From Glaciozyma antarctica PI12 (taxonomy: Eukaryota > Basidiomycota > Microbotryomycetes > Kriegeriales > Camptobasidiaceae): DNA of 64,000 nt. The stretch spans positions 546,843 to 610,842 of the forward strand of contig KZ627147.1 in assembly GCA_002917775.1 (NCBI GenBank), read 5' to 3'. Below are positions 20,563-32,417 of the stretch, in pieces; the stretch's first letter is position 1, and the number at the start of each line of letters is the position of its first letter. The position numbers and the translations under genes are program-made. The notes under the pieces are model-generated. The model did not search any database and was not told the origin of the DNA. It saw only the letters and a list, made by a program, of their open reading frames with translations.

Positions 20563-23500
20563 ATGTCGTCCTTGCCGCCTGGAGTACCGCATTCAAGACT
20601 ACGTACGGGAGCGCCTTCGACTGCTGGTCCGGAGCGCGAACGATGGTCCGACGAGGAGCTTTCAGACGAGGACGATGACCCCGGCATGTTCTCGTGCGTA
20701 CCTCTCTCTCATCGTCAGCGTGTGGGGTAGCTTACGACAGAGCAACTGCAGCTTCCTTCCACCTTCTGTCCAGCCCGCCCCTCCCTCGACTCTCCATCCC
20801 ACTTACCAACCCACCGCCAGCACCTCGACCGCCTCCTACTTCCCTTCCATCCGCACCATCGACGCGCACGGCGCCTCCCAGCCCTTCTCCTCCACTCGCC
20901 CTCCTCCAAGCGACTCCTCTTCGGCCCCGTACTCCCCTTCCCTCGATACCGGCCTCTCTCCCGCAGCAGCTTATGCGCGCGCCAGCATGGCGCCGCCCTC
21001 TGGCGCTGAAGGCCCGCGGAAGAGGGGGAGCTGGGCGTACCCTGAGAGCCCGACGTACAGCAATGGCACGGCGCCTTCGTTTGATGTGCATGGGAGGGAG
21101 TGGGGGAGGATGAGGAGCGAGGGATGTGGGTTGAGTCGCGAGACGATGGATAAGGATGGGCAGTATGGCGCGTGGGAGGATCAGGCGAGGAGCGAGACGG
21201 ATAGTGCGGCGGCTTATGGCGTCGATATGAATGGAGACGTGATACGGATGGACGACCTGGGACGGAGGAGGATCGCGACGACGAGGAGTGAGGACGAGAA
21301 GATGGTCATGGCGGATGGACATGGGGAGGGGAGCTTTGCAGGTTTGGGCGGGCTCGATTTCGACCCGTTCATGGAGGAGGAGGAGGATTCGCCGTTCCCG
21401 GAGGTGCGCGCGAGCGTCTCCAACATCGACGACCCCGACATGCCCTGCCTCACCTTCAGGAGCTGGTTCCTCGGCCTCTTCTTCGTCTGCATCGTCAGCG
21501 CCGTCAACGTCTTCTTTATGTTCCGCTACCCCGCCCCCATCGTCACTCCCATCATCACTCAAGTCCTCTCCTACCCCTGCGGCAAACTCCTCGCCTGGAT
21601 CCTCCCCGCCACCTCCTGGCGCCTCCCTCGATGGATGACCAAACTCGGACTCGGCGACGAGGTCAGTCTCAACCCAGGACCTTTCAACATCAAGGAGCAC
21701 ACGATCATCATCATGATGGCCAACACCGCGACCGCGCCGGCGTTTGCGCTCAACTTTAGCGTCGCGTCCGAGAAGTTCTACGGCATCAAGCAGGGCGTCG
21801 GCTTCGACATGCTCCTCATCATCACGACGCAGATGGTCGGCTTCGGCATGGCAGGCCTGTCGAGGCGATTCCTCGTTTGGCCCGCTGCGCTCATTTGGCC
21901 TCAGAACCTCGTCTTCTGTACGCTGCTCAACACGCTGCATGCCGAGGACGACGATGGCGCCGCGGGAGGGATTACGAGGTACCGGTTCTTCGGGTACGTG
22001 ATTGGGGGAGCGTTCTTTTGGTACTTCTTGCCAGGTGAGTCGGTTTCGCTCATGGTGTGCGAGAGCTGTAGCTGACGCTGGTTCGCTTCGCAGGCTACCT
22101 TTTCCAGGCCCTATCGGCGTTCTCCTTCGTCTGTTGGGCAGCGCCCAGTACGTCCCACTCCTTTCACTTCGCGCACTGGATTGACGAGCTTCGCAGACAA
22201 CGCCGTCGTCAACCAGCTCTTCGGCGTCTCGTCGGGCTTGGGAATGAGTCTCCTGACGTTCGACTGGGCTCAAATCGCCTTTATTGGATCTCCTCTCGTC
22301 GTACCCTGGTGGGCCGAGGTCAACATCTTCATCGGCTTCCTCGTCGCCTTCTGGTTCATCTCCCCAATCATGTACTACAACAACGTGCGTCTCTCCTCCT
22401 CTCTCCTCCTCTACCCTTTTAACGCTTCCGAACAGGTCTGGGACAGCGTCTACCTCCCCATCTCGACTCCTCAAGTCTTCGACCGCTTCGGCTCAGCCTA
22501 CAACACCTCTCGCGTAATCGACGTCGGCACCTCCTCCCTCAACGTCACCGCGTACGAGGCCTACTCTCCCCTCTACCTCCCTATCACCTACGCGACTGTC
22601 TACGGTCTTGCACTCGCGCTTTCGACGGCAGCGATCGTTCATACCGTCATCTACCACGGCAAGGATATCGTCAACCAGATTCGGAAGATTCGGAAGATCG
22701 AAGATCGACGACATTCATGCGAAGCTCATGCGCAACTATCCCGAGGTACCGGATTGGTGGTACTGGAGCTATTTGGTGCTCTTTACGGGACTGTCGATCG
22801 CTACCGTTGCGGTGAGTTCGTTTTGGGCGCGCGGAGGGGAGGGAGCTGATGGGGATGCAGGCTTGGGAGACGGAGATGCCGGTTTGGGCGCTCATCATTG
22901 CGCTCATTATTGGGTTCATTTATATCTTGCCCGGGGGCTTCATCTTTGCGATGACGAGTCAGCAGGTGCGTTCCTTCGTCGTCGTATCAGGAGGAGAGCT
23001 CGCGAAGCTGATTCGGTGAGCAGATCACGATCAACCTCATCGTCGAGCTCATGGGAGGCTACATGATGCCCGGCCAGCCGTTGGGGAACATGGTGCGTCC
23101 GCGAATGGGGTACGAACGGTGGCGCAGGAGCTAATCGCGTGCGAACCGACAGCTCTTCAAGGTCTACAGCTCGCAGTGTATCAACCTCGCCTACACGTTC
23201 ATCCAGGACCTCAAGCTCGGGCACTACATGAAAGTCCCACCCCGCGCAACCTTCACCGGTCCGTCTGTCCGCTCTCGCTGTGGCGCGCGCAGCTGACGCG
23301 AGGCAGTTCAAATCGTTTCGACGGGCTTGTCGTGCATCCTCCAGGTTGGCGTCAAGCAGTGGCTTGTGCAGAATGTTAAGGACTTGTGCGATCCGTATCA
23401 GGCGGCGTACCTTACTTGCCCGGTGACGACGGTGTTTTACTCTTCGTCCATCATCTGGTGCGTCCTCCCTCCTCTCCCCTACTTTCTCCCTCGCTTCCCT

Positions 23501-24108
23501 CGTCACGCACGCACTAACGCTTGACACCGCAGGGGACTCATCGGCCCCGCGCGGCAGTTCGGTATCGGAATGATGTACAACCCGATCCTCTGGTGGCTCC
23601 TCGTCGGCGCCCTCCTGCCGATCCCATTCTGGCTCCTCAGCCTCAAGTACCCCAAGAGCTGGCTCAAGTACGTCAACATTCCCGTCCTCCTCGCCGGAGC
23701 GACCTACATGCCTCCTGCGAGCGGGATCAACTATTCGTCTTGGTTCCTCATCGGCTTCATCTTTCGTGAGTCCTTTTCCTCGACATTGTGATGAGCTGTA
23801 CTGATGGAACGCAGAGTTCTGGATGCGACGACGCTACTTTCGCTGGTGGAGCAAGTTCAACTTTGTCCTCTCGGCAGGCCTCGACGCCGGTACCGTCCTC
23901 AGCGGCCTCTTCATCTTCTTCTCTCTCCAGCTTCCTAAAAGTGGGACTCTCTGTGCGTCCCCTTTTCCCCGCTTCATGTGTAGGAACTGACGAGGAGGGC
24001 GCAGACGTCGATTGGTGGGGGAACAACGTCTTTAGGAAGACGGCGGATTGGGCCGAGGTGGCTTATCAGACTATTCCTGAAGGAGGGTTCGGGAGGACGT
24101 CGTGGTAG
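20563..24108 (+). CDS. OPT-family oligopeptide transporter
   Basis: ATG at 20563 (MSSLPPGVPHSRLRTGAPST); TAG at 24106-24108. A Ser/Pro-rich cytosolic N-terminus of about 280 residues precedes the membrane domain (LTFRSWFLGLFFVCIVSAVN). OPT hallmarks are present: NPGPFNIKEHTIIIMMANT, GFGMAGLSRRFLVWPAAL, GLGMSLLTFDWAQIAFIGSPL, SYP-type loops, CINLAYTFIQDLKLGHYMK, INYSSWFLIGFIF, FWMRRRYFRWWSKFNFVLSAGL and YVDWWGN near the end. There are about 12 or more hydrophobic segments. It would import tetra/pentapeptides, glutathione or siderophore-like substrates with protons at the plasma membrane. Around 22675-22700 a short direct repeat (GATTCGGAA twice) puts the two flanking coding stretches (KDIVNQIRK and DDIHAKLMRNYPEVPDWW) in different frames; this is either a real frameshift or an assembly error. 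It lies next to the peptide precursor gene. Confidence 0.9.
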
Positions 24109-24460
24109 CGTTCGTATTCGTGGCTCCTCCCCCTCCTCACTTCTCACTCAGTTTAGCATCCATCACCGCTCTCGTCCGCTATTGTTTTATTCTACTCGCT
24201 TGCCTTCTGCATTCCCTCCCCCCTCACTCTCACTCTACTAGTCCCCGATAAGGTTGTTTTAGGTGTAACATCAGCTAAAGATTTGCTTGAGAAGCGGTGT
24301 GGTTGCGAGAGGGAGAGATGGTTCGGTAGCGAGGTTGAGTACTACTTTCAAGTGAGTACTACCTTCTCCACAGCCAGCCTTGGGGACCAGCTCCCCTGCT
24401 CTCGCACCCAACGCACCTGCACCCCAGCCACCTCAGCCCACTCCAACAACACTCGCGAGA
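24109..24460. other. OPT - ATG8 intergenic region
   Basis: It holds the OPT 3' UTR and the ATG8 promoter/5' UTR. There is a pyrimidine-rich block at about 24120-24240. A probable 5' UTR intron may lie near 24350-24460. No further gene is seen. Confidence 0.4.
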
Positions 24461-25116
<656 letters not shown>

Positions 25117-25653
25117 TTCCCACCAGACCCCATTCCCTCCTGTCCCCTCTCCTCCGTTCTCCGTCGTTTTACTCTGTGTAGTTGTACAACCTGGTTCCTC
25201 CTCCCTCCTCCATTAACCCCCTTCTCTGCCCCACTTGATTACCCCCTTCGTGCTGGAATGGCTCACGTTCGATTTGCTGGATCACGCGCGTTGGGAGCGG
25301 AGAGATTGGTGAGCTCTGGAGAGCGTAGAACTGCGCCTGCGAGAGCTTGATTGAGCGGCTAGGACGGTATAGAGCTCGATCCGACGCTGCTATGGTCCTT
25401 GGGAGCTCAGCCAGAAGCGCCAAAGTCGACTAGACGCGAAGTCGTTCAACGCGACTCGCGCGTCCGCTCCTCTTCCCTCCACCACCACCTCTCACTCAGC
25501 TCCACCTCCAACTCAGCTCCCTCCAGCCCAGGTCAGCTACGCGCAACCCACCTTTCAGCCAACCCCAGCCACAGCCCATCCCAGCTCACGCGCGACTCCC
25601 TCCTCCTCATCGCGATCGGTCGGAGCTCCCTGCCCTTAAAGCAGCGGGGGCGG
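25117..25653. other. ATG8 - RAD57-like intergenic region
   Basis: It holds the ATG8 3' UTR and the promoter of the next gene. I see no additional coding exon with a usable ATG, no tRNA and no notable repeat. Confidence 0.4.
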
Positions 25654-27131
25654 ATGCAGAACCCCGAGCTCTCCTCGCTCCCTCTAAAGAGCAAATGGAA
25701 GTCCCACCTCCACAAAGGTGCGCCCTCCTCCTCCCCTCCCCCATCCATCCCCCCCTCCCTCGAGCTCCCACCTCACGAGCTCCCTCGCTGACCCCCCACT
25801 CCAGCAAACTACCTAACCTCAGCCGAAGTCCTCCTCACACCCCCGTCCGTGCTGGCGAAGCGAACAAAGTTGCCAGTCGAGGAGACGAGGGTGCTTTTGG
25901 TGGATCTGGCGAGGGCGGTAGGGGGGGAGGAGAGGAGTGTGGCGGAGCTGTTGGGGCTTCGGTGGGGGCGTGGGGCGGGAGCTGGGAGCCGGGGAGGAAG
26001 AGATGGAGGTGGATGGAGAGGAGGGGGAGGAGGAGACGGCGGGGGAGAGCGTGGTGGATTGGATCTCGATGGGTGATCCGGGGTTGGACGCGTTGCTGGG
26101 GAACGGAGTGCGGCTGGGGAGTATCACCGAGGTTGCGGGACAGTCGTGCGTCTTTTCCTTTACGCGGACGCTGTGTGAAGGAGCTGACGACCTTCGCAGC
26201 GCGGCAGGCAAATCCCACTTCGCTCTACAACTCGCCGCCATGGCCCAACTCCCTCTGTCGCTAGGCGGTCTCTCAGGCGGGACCATCTTCATCTCGTCGG
26301 AAGGGATCCTGTCCTCGTAGCTCCTCCTCACTCTTCTCCCACTCGCTCCTCTCCCGCCTCTCCCCCTCCGAACATTCCGACCTCGACAAGACGGCCTGGG
26401 ACTTCCTCGACAATGTCCACACCGTCAAAGCACGAGATGCAGAGACGCTCGATTCCCTCCTCTCCTTCGGCGTACCAGCCCAGATCGAGCACATCCTCGA
26501 AGCAGCGACGAACGACCTCCTCCTCCCCACCGACACTCCCTCGCCCCCCGAACGCACAACCCAACTGCGCCCTCCCCTCCCTATCAAACTCCTCGTCATC
26601 GACTCCATCGCGGCCCTCTTCCGCGGCGCCCATCAACAATCCAGCGGAGGCTTCATCTCCCGCTCGAAAGAATTCGGGCAGATAGGGGACCGCCTCAAAC
26701 GCCTCGCCCACATCTACCGTCTCGCTATCCTCGTCATCAATCAAGTCTCCGACGTATTCGAGCACGCCCCTTCCTTCCCCCCGGATCTCCGACCTCATTC
26801 GAGCCCGACGCGCAGACCACACGAACAGCATTCCCTCCCTCCCCTCTTATATTCCCGATACCAAGTCCCGCATTTCTCGGGCCAAAGTCCAAGGAGGGAG
26901 AAACAGGCGGCGTTGGGGTATTCGTGGAGTAATATCGTCAACACGAGGATGATGCTTTCGCGCACCGAGGGAGGAGCGGTGAGGAGGAGGATGGAGGTCG
27001 TCTTTGGACCTGGAGTGGCGAGGGGGAAGGTGGAGTTTGCGTTGGAGGAGGAGGGGCTGAGGAGTGTTGGAGAGGTGGTGTTCAGGGGGACGGAGAGAAG
27101 GTGGGAGGGGGAGGGCGATGAAGCGGGTTGA
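25654..27131 (+). CDS. RAD51 paralogue, RAD57/XRCC3-like
   Basis: ATG at 25654 (MQNPELSSLPLKSKWKSHLH), intron, then NYLTSAEVLLTPPSVLAKRT, an acidic linker, and the RecA core: GDPGLDALLGNGVRLGSITEV, Walker A AGQSAAGKSHFALQLAAM (with an intron after GQS), IFISSEG, IKLLVIDSIAALFRGAHQQS (Walker B), RLAILVINQVSDVFEH, and GYSWSNIVNTRMMLSR near the end. It ends at the TGA at 27129-27131. The last block and the N-terminal helix favour the RAD57/XRCC3 branch, which helps RAD51 filaments in homologous recombination. Two frame problems are visible: around 25955-25990 in a G-rich run and around 26309, just after SSEG, where the downstream frame (SLFSHSLLSRLSPSEHSDLD) is one base off. These look like draft indels, but a decayed gene cannot be excluded. 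Confidence 0.8.
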
Positions 27132-27231
27132 GCGGCGTTGGCGCGCCTGTCCTCGGAAGACGGCCTCACAGGTATTCTCAGAGTAATGTAACAACACTGC
27201 ATTGCCTACTCTTCGTCTATCTTCGCAATAT

Positions 27232-28063
27232 TACTCCCCACTCGCTCCACCGGTCTCCACCCACTTTCCGATCACGAGCGTCGCGTCAGCCACACGCTTC
27301 GCCTGTTCATCGGAATGCGTCGCCCAGATACAAGCTTGCCGTTTCCCTTGCTTGTCGGGTGCGAGGAGGTTTCGGAGCGCGGTGGAGAGTTGGAGAAGTG
27401 ATGAAGTGAGTAGTTGGTTCGAAGGTTCGAAAGTTCTCCATTCCTCACTCGGGCAGTGGAAGATCAGGCGGGCAGATCAATACCGAAACGCTGCATCCGT
27501 CCCAAAAGANAGCTTGGCCCTCACAGCAGTCAATCGAGAGAGAGAGAGAGAGAGGAGCCACACTCACCATCCAGCAGCAGCACCTCGGGCCTCAGCGCCA
27601 CCCCAACCGCCAACGCGATCCTCTGCGCCTCTCCCCCACTCAAGCTCCCCCAGCTCTGCTCCCACATCCCTCTCCCGATCCCCCACCCCTCCGCAACCTC
27701 TCTCGGATCTCCCACCTCCTTCCCCTGTTTCGACGCAAACCCCATCACCGTCTTCCAGAACTCCGCCGGCGTCCCAGGGAGCATCGCCGTGCGCTGAGGG
27801 ATGTAAATGACCCGACTACGCCATTCGGGGACTCCCATCTCGCAGGCCGTTTGGCCTCGAAGCCGGACTTCGCCTGGAGGAGGGTAGACGAGGAGGGAGG
27901 CGAGGGATTTGAGGAGGACGGATTTGCCGGAGCCGGAGGGGCCACGGAGGACTAGGATTGAGGAAGGGAGGAGGGAGAAGGAGAGGGAGGACCAGAGGGG
28001 TGGGGAGGAGGCGTACGAGGGGGAGGTTAGGGAGGTGATGGTGAGGAGGGGGACGGGTGCCAT
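27232..28063 (-). CDS. ABC ATPase of FetA/STAR1 type, full-length copy
   Basis: ATG at 28061-28063 (MAPVPLLTITSLTS); frame closes at the TAA at 27232-27234. A single small ABC domain: Walker A GPSGSGKS (residues 41-48), Q-loop RVIYIPQRTAMLPG, signature LSGGEAQ (about 141-147), then PEVLLLD with an intron inside Walker B/D-loop. The final exon keeps IWATHSDEQAKRVADAT (H-loop). It has no membrane part; the neighbouring UPF0014 gene supplies the permease and shares a 181-bp divergent promoter. By family this is the FetA (YbbL)/STAR1 group, linked to iron export in bacteria and aluminium tolerance in plants. Oddities: the splice acceptor and EPTSSLD D-loop seen in the partial copy at 46.3 kb are not recognisable here, a GA-rich run and one N (27510) lie in the intron, so the 3' end may be damaged or mis-assembled. 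Confidence 0.75.
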
Positions 28064-28244
28064 CGCTTGCCAGCTGGTCGACGCTGCTGATGGAAGCGTT
28101 TGGGAGAGAACGCGGGCAGAGAGCTGTCCAGGCGGTGAGGTGGAGGAGACAAGGAGCGGAAACTAGGTCGAGGACGAGGAGGCTCGACGCGGACGAAGCG
28201 GCTCTTCCTCCTACCACTCTGCTCCCTGCGCTTGTTGACCTCAG
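28064..28244. promoter_or_regulatory. Divergent promoter of the ABC ATPase / UPF0014 pair
   Basis: A 181-bp spacer between the ATGs of two divergently transcribed genes whose products should form one transporter. Co-regulation is an inference from layout; I identify no specific operator. Confidence 0.5.
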
Positions 28245-29483
28245 ATGGACCTGCTGAATGCCCCCGATCCGCCAGTCAAGTCTCCAGTAACGTGGAAGAA
28301 CGTAGCCATCGCCCTCTCCCTGATCCTCTTCGACCTCGCCATCTCCTCCTCCTTCCGCCTCGGCATCACGCACCACGCTCCAGGTCGCTGCAGTACGATG
28401 TATAGTGCAGCTGAGCCTGATGGGATTGGTGCTGGACTCGGTGTTTAGGGCTGAGAGTCCGTGGGCGGTCGCGGCGATGAGCGGGGGGATGCTGTTGCTC
28501 GGTGCGTCCTGACTGTCTTTGGCGGGTGCGAGGGAGAACTGAGGGTGATTTGATACGCAGGAGCAAACGAGGTTACGTTCGCACGATTGAAGAAGCGACC
28601 TCAAGGCCTTGTTCGTGCCTCCAGATCGCTTCCTCGCTCTCAGCAGCTGATCCCCCGTCCACGCAGTTCCTCTCCACCCTCCTCTCCCTGGCGTGCTCGG
28701 TCGTACCTATCGCCACCATTGGAGCCAAGTTTGCCATCGTCCGCACACCCTTCTGGGCTCCTCAATCATTCATTCCCGTCCTGTGCGCTCCCTCCTCGCC
28801 TTCGCACCGGACCTCGCTGACTAGAACGCTAGGGGAATGATCTGCGGAAACGCCATCTCCGGAACAGCCGTGGCGACCAACTTTGTCGTGCGCGAGCTGA
28901 TGGACAACAGGGAAAAGGTCGAGACGTACCTCGCTTTCGGAGCGAGCAGGATGGAGGCGTGCCTGCCCCTCGCGAGGGACGCCCTGCGGCTGGCGTGCGT
29001 TCATCCTTCGACTCCTCACGAGTCGGCTGATTTTTCTTTGTGCAGGCTTCTCCCCACTGTCAACCAGATGAGCGTAATCGGACTCATCTCGATCCCAGGC
29101 AGTGCGTCGCTCGCTGCATCGCTCTCGAGCAGGAGCTGATCTCCCCACTTCACAGTGATGACCGGAGCTATTCTCGGCGGCGAATCTGTCGAACAAGCGG
29201 CCAAGATGCAAATGGTTCGTCCCTCCTCCCTCGCTCGACGTCGCTCACCCTCGGAGCAAAGGTGATCATGTTACTCATTACCGCCACGTCTACTCTCTGC
29301 GTCTCTATCTCCCTCATCCTCACCCTCTCGGTACTCGTCGACTCAGAACACCGGATACGGCTCGATAGGATCGAGACGAGTGGGAGTCCAGTGGTGTGGG
29401 TGAAGGGAGCCGCGAGGAGCGGGTGGAACTGGGTTCGAGGGTGCGGAGGCAGGGGCAGGGTGAGGCTTGAGGAGGAGCCGTAG
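28245..29483 (+). CDS. UPF0014 permease of FetB/STAR2 type
   Basis: ATG at 28245 (MDLLNAPDPPVKSPVTWKNV); TAG at 29481-29483. Spliced segments match the UPF0014 family: VAIALSLILFDLAISSSFRL, LQVAAVRCIVQLSLMGLVL, ANEVTFARLKKRPQGL, FLSTLLSLACSVVPIATIG, GMICGNAISGTAVATNFVVR, LAFGASRMEACLPLARDALR, LLPTVNQMSVIGLISIPGS, MTGAILGGESVEQAAKMQM and a last membrane helix (MLLITATSTLCVSISLILTL). The GMxxGNA, GA[ST]-x(n)-R-x-A and PTVNQ-x(5)-L-x-x-[IL]PG blocks are diagnostic. Bacterial FetB and plant STAR2/ALS3 act with a separate ABC ATPase, as here. One base is out of step at about 28371-28380 (after FRLGITHH, before LQVAAV), with no obvious intron. It is either a sequence error or an inactivating change. 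Confidence 0.85.
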
Positions 29484-29667
29484 TTTATGTTGTATCCATG
29501 ACGAAGAGATTCGTGCTATAGGAAGCAAAAGAACCCAAGGAGTCTCCCGCCCAAGTCGCAGGCTGCGAAGGGCTGCGAAGGGAAACGCGCTTGACGGGGA
29601 CGCGGGCCTGCCCCTTGTCTTCTACCACACCTCACCTCACCTCACCCAACCGCAACCTGCGCTCACT

Positions 29668-32158
29668 ATGGTACACTCGAAGCAAGCGAGTACCAGCAAG
29701 ACCACCGCGGCGGACGGCGGGAGCGTGGACGAGGACGGGGCGACTACCGCGCGCCAGAACGTGACGGATGGAGAGCAAGCAGCAGCGGTGGAAGAGGGGG
29801 GCGGGGAATGTGAGGGCTCTTCCTGGAGATGATCTGCAGATTCGGAGGTCTAACGCAGGTCGCAGGCGAGGAGTCGAGCGCGCCGCCGAAGAAGAAGCCT
29901 CGCGCGTCGAGGGCGAAGGCGCCGACGGCGGCGAAGGGCAAGGGACGCGTGAGCAAGCTGCAGTACTTCAAGAATATGCCGCTAGACATCCTAGGCGAGG
30001 TGCGTCGAGTTCCGGAGGTGCTGGCGCTGTTGACTGGGAGCTGACCCCAGCCTTGCTCCTACCAGATCTGCTCCCACCTCGACCCTCTCACGACATCTCC
30101 ACATCTCCCGTACCTCGAAGACGATTCGGCGGCTTCTCCTCGCTCCCTCGGCCAAGTCGATTTGGGCTTCGGCGCGTAGGAGCATCGACCTGGATCGCCA
30201 GTCGGAGGACATGACGGAACCGGCCTGGGCAAGCTTGATCTTTGACAGGAACTGTATGGTGCNNGCTTGAACTGTATANTGCGTGCTTTAAAAGGAGGAA
30301 TACGGAGCATTTGAGCTAACGACTTTGTTTGCGTGCAGGTGTGCGGGAAAGGACGGGCTGTTCTCGCGGACTACTTGGCTCAAGCGAGGTACTGCAAGCC
30401 TTGCCGGAAGCTCAAGTAGGTTCTTCGTCTTGCCCTAGGATACGCTTACTGACATTGGTTCGCTACAGCTTGCTTGAAGAGAAGGTTCTGCTGTGAGAGA
30501 CGGGACCTCATCACGAGACGCTCGCTTGCTGCCCTTCTACTCCCAGTACGCCCTGCTTTTCTCCTTCCCTGATGTTCGCTCTAATCGTTTTCATAGTGTC
30601 GATAACGAGGGCTTGCACCGGCAAGCGCTACTACTTCAAGCCCGCCGTCATCGCAGTCAACGCGCACCTCCGCAAGCTTTGGAGCATTCACAAGACCGCC
30701 AACTCATCGCTCGATTCGAGTACTGAGCGCGAGAAGTCCGAGTATGAGCGCTTCGTTGCCTTCCGCACGTCAGATGAGCTCGCCGCCAAGCGAGTGCTGG
30801 TGCGTCCTTACTCACCGGTGCCGTAAAGTTGGCTTTCTGACGGATGCGCAGGACGGCCAGGCAATCCGTAACTGGGAACAGACCGACGGAGACAGACGAG
30901 CCGGCTTGAAAGCTGTTGCGGCAGTCAGCAGGCGTTATGCGTGAGCTTTTCCCGCTACAGTTGACGAAGCAGAAGACTGAGTGTCCTTTCCTAGCATCGA
31001 CGCGAAGCTTGCCGAGCTCGGATGGAGCTGGCAAGAGTAAGATCGCCCTTCTAGCCACCCGTGTGAGCGGCTTTCTAATCCTACTTATTCCTTGCAGCAT
31101 CTACATCGTGCGTTCCAAATCGTCGCTCTGCAACCAGCCGACCGACCTTTCGGACCAGAGTGCGTTTTTCTTTCTTCGCTTTCCGCGCTGCTACCACTGA
31201 CAGTACCGCAGTCTGGGAGAAGATCAAGCCTACTATCCTCGTTGAGATCCAGGTAGCCAAGGATCTTCGCCTTCAGCACGCGCTCGAAGACAGGCAGCAG
31301 GACCGCGCTGAGCTGGTGAAGCCGTACCTCGACCGCCTTCGCAAGCCTCAACCAGACCACCTCATCGACATCTTCCCCTCCTTCAAAGCTTTCCGGAAGT
31401 TCGATAGCGTCAGGCCGTTATGGGAGTCCGACGAGGCGACCATCGATCCTGAAGCCTGGCTCGGCGGGATGAAGCAAGTCGACGTCGAGGCGGAGCTTGA
31501 GACATACCGGCGGACGACTATTCTCACATTCTTCCGCTACTTGGCGACCTCCCTCGCCGCCGCCAGCACTCCTCTCCCCGCGTCTCTCCTCGCCAAGCTC
31601 GACCCTCCCCACCCCGTCGAATCTCGTCCTCCTTCTCCCACCATCACCGACGCCGCCCCTACTTCTCCCTCTTCACGTCCCAGTTCCTCTGCGCCGAATG
31701 CGAGACTTTCCACTCCTTCCCCGCCATCTTCGATCACCTCAGCACTCCGCACATAATGTCACGAGGAGATCTTCCAGGACCGTACAGCGCTTCCGTCTCT
31801 AGCACCTGGGTCTCTGCGATGTCGAAGTTCTTTGAAGCTGCTGGCATCGACGAGGCGGAGAGGACGGATGAGGAATTAAAGATGATGGGCGCTGGATTCG
31901 GGTGCAAGGATTGTATGAAAGACCAGCGTAGGGGGTGGGAGAAGAAAGGGAAGGGCGTGCCGGTCAGGGGACTCGAATGATCTCAGATGGCGAGTTCGTC
32001 GCTCGATGGACTCGGAGGGGAGGTGACTGAAGCTTGCGACGCAGGTTAAGCATGCGTTCGAGCATCCTTTGCATTATTTTAGCAAGGTGCCTTGCGAAGG
32101 TATCGAGTATGTCGTGCCGCCACAGCACGCGCTTTGGCGGCGGATGATGGCGAACTGA
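29668..32158 (+). pseudogene. F-box protein, expanded family, copy C (apparently broken)
   Basis: ATG at 29668 (MVHSKQASTSKTTAADGGSV), basic region (PPKKKPRASRAKAPTAAKGK), F-box NMPLDILGE, intron, ICSHLDPL. The zinc motif CMVCGKGRAVLADYLAQARY then CKPCRKL, RYYFKPAVIAVNAHLRKLWS, and VWEKIKPTILVEIQVAKDLR follow, then KFDSVRPLWESDEATIDPEA and a C-terminal CxxC/His region. Relative to copies D and E the F-box exon is one base out of frame at about 30090 (ACGACATCTCC versus ACGCTCCTCC in copy E), and near the end TGA (31978-31980) stands where copy D has the Trp codon of GLKW; coding-like sequence continues to 32156-32158. Isolated Ns at 30263-30264 and 30279 lie in an intron. It is either a pseudogene or a poorly sequenced gene. 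About 200 bp of the F-box exon are almost identical to copy E. Confidence 0.65.
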
Positions 32159-32417
32159 GACGGTCGATAGCTGGTACGCGGTTCTCCCTCCCTTCTCTCC
32201 GACGGAGCTAACGCGCTTCACGACTTCGCAGGCGTCTTCGGAAGATTGCTGCAACAAGCGTGCCTTGCGCTTTGCACGAAGTCTGCGCCGTCGGCGACGA
32301 GAGACCTGCTCGACGCCTCGCTCCTCCGTCCTTGCGCACCTTTCGTGCCGTCGCCCTGCTCGAAAATGTCTCGCGAACCCAATACATTCACAATACATTC
32401 ACCATACACCAGCGATT

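Noticed and set aside
20732-22474. 580-codon open frame on the minus strand
   Set aside because: It lies antisense to the OPT transporter; its Glu/Asp/Arg-rich sequence is the mirror of a GC-rich coding frame and it lacks an ATG start and domains.
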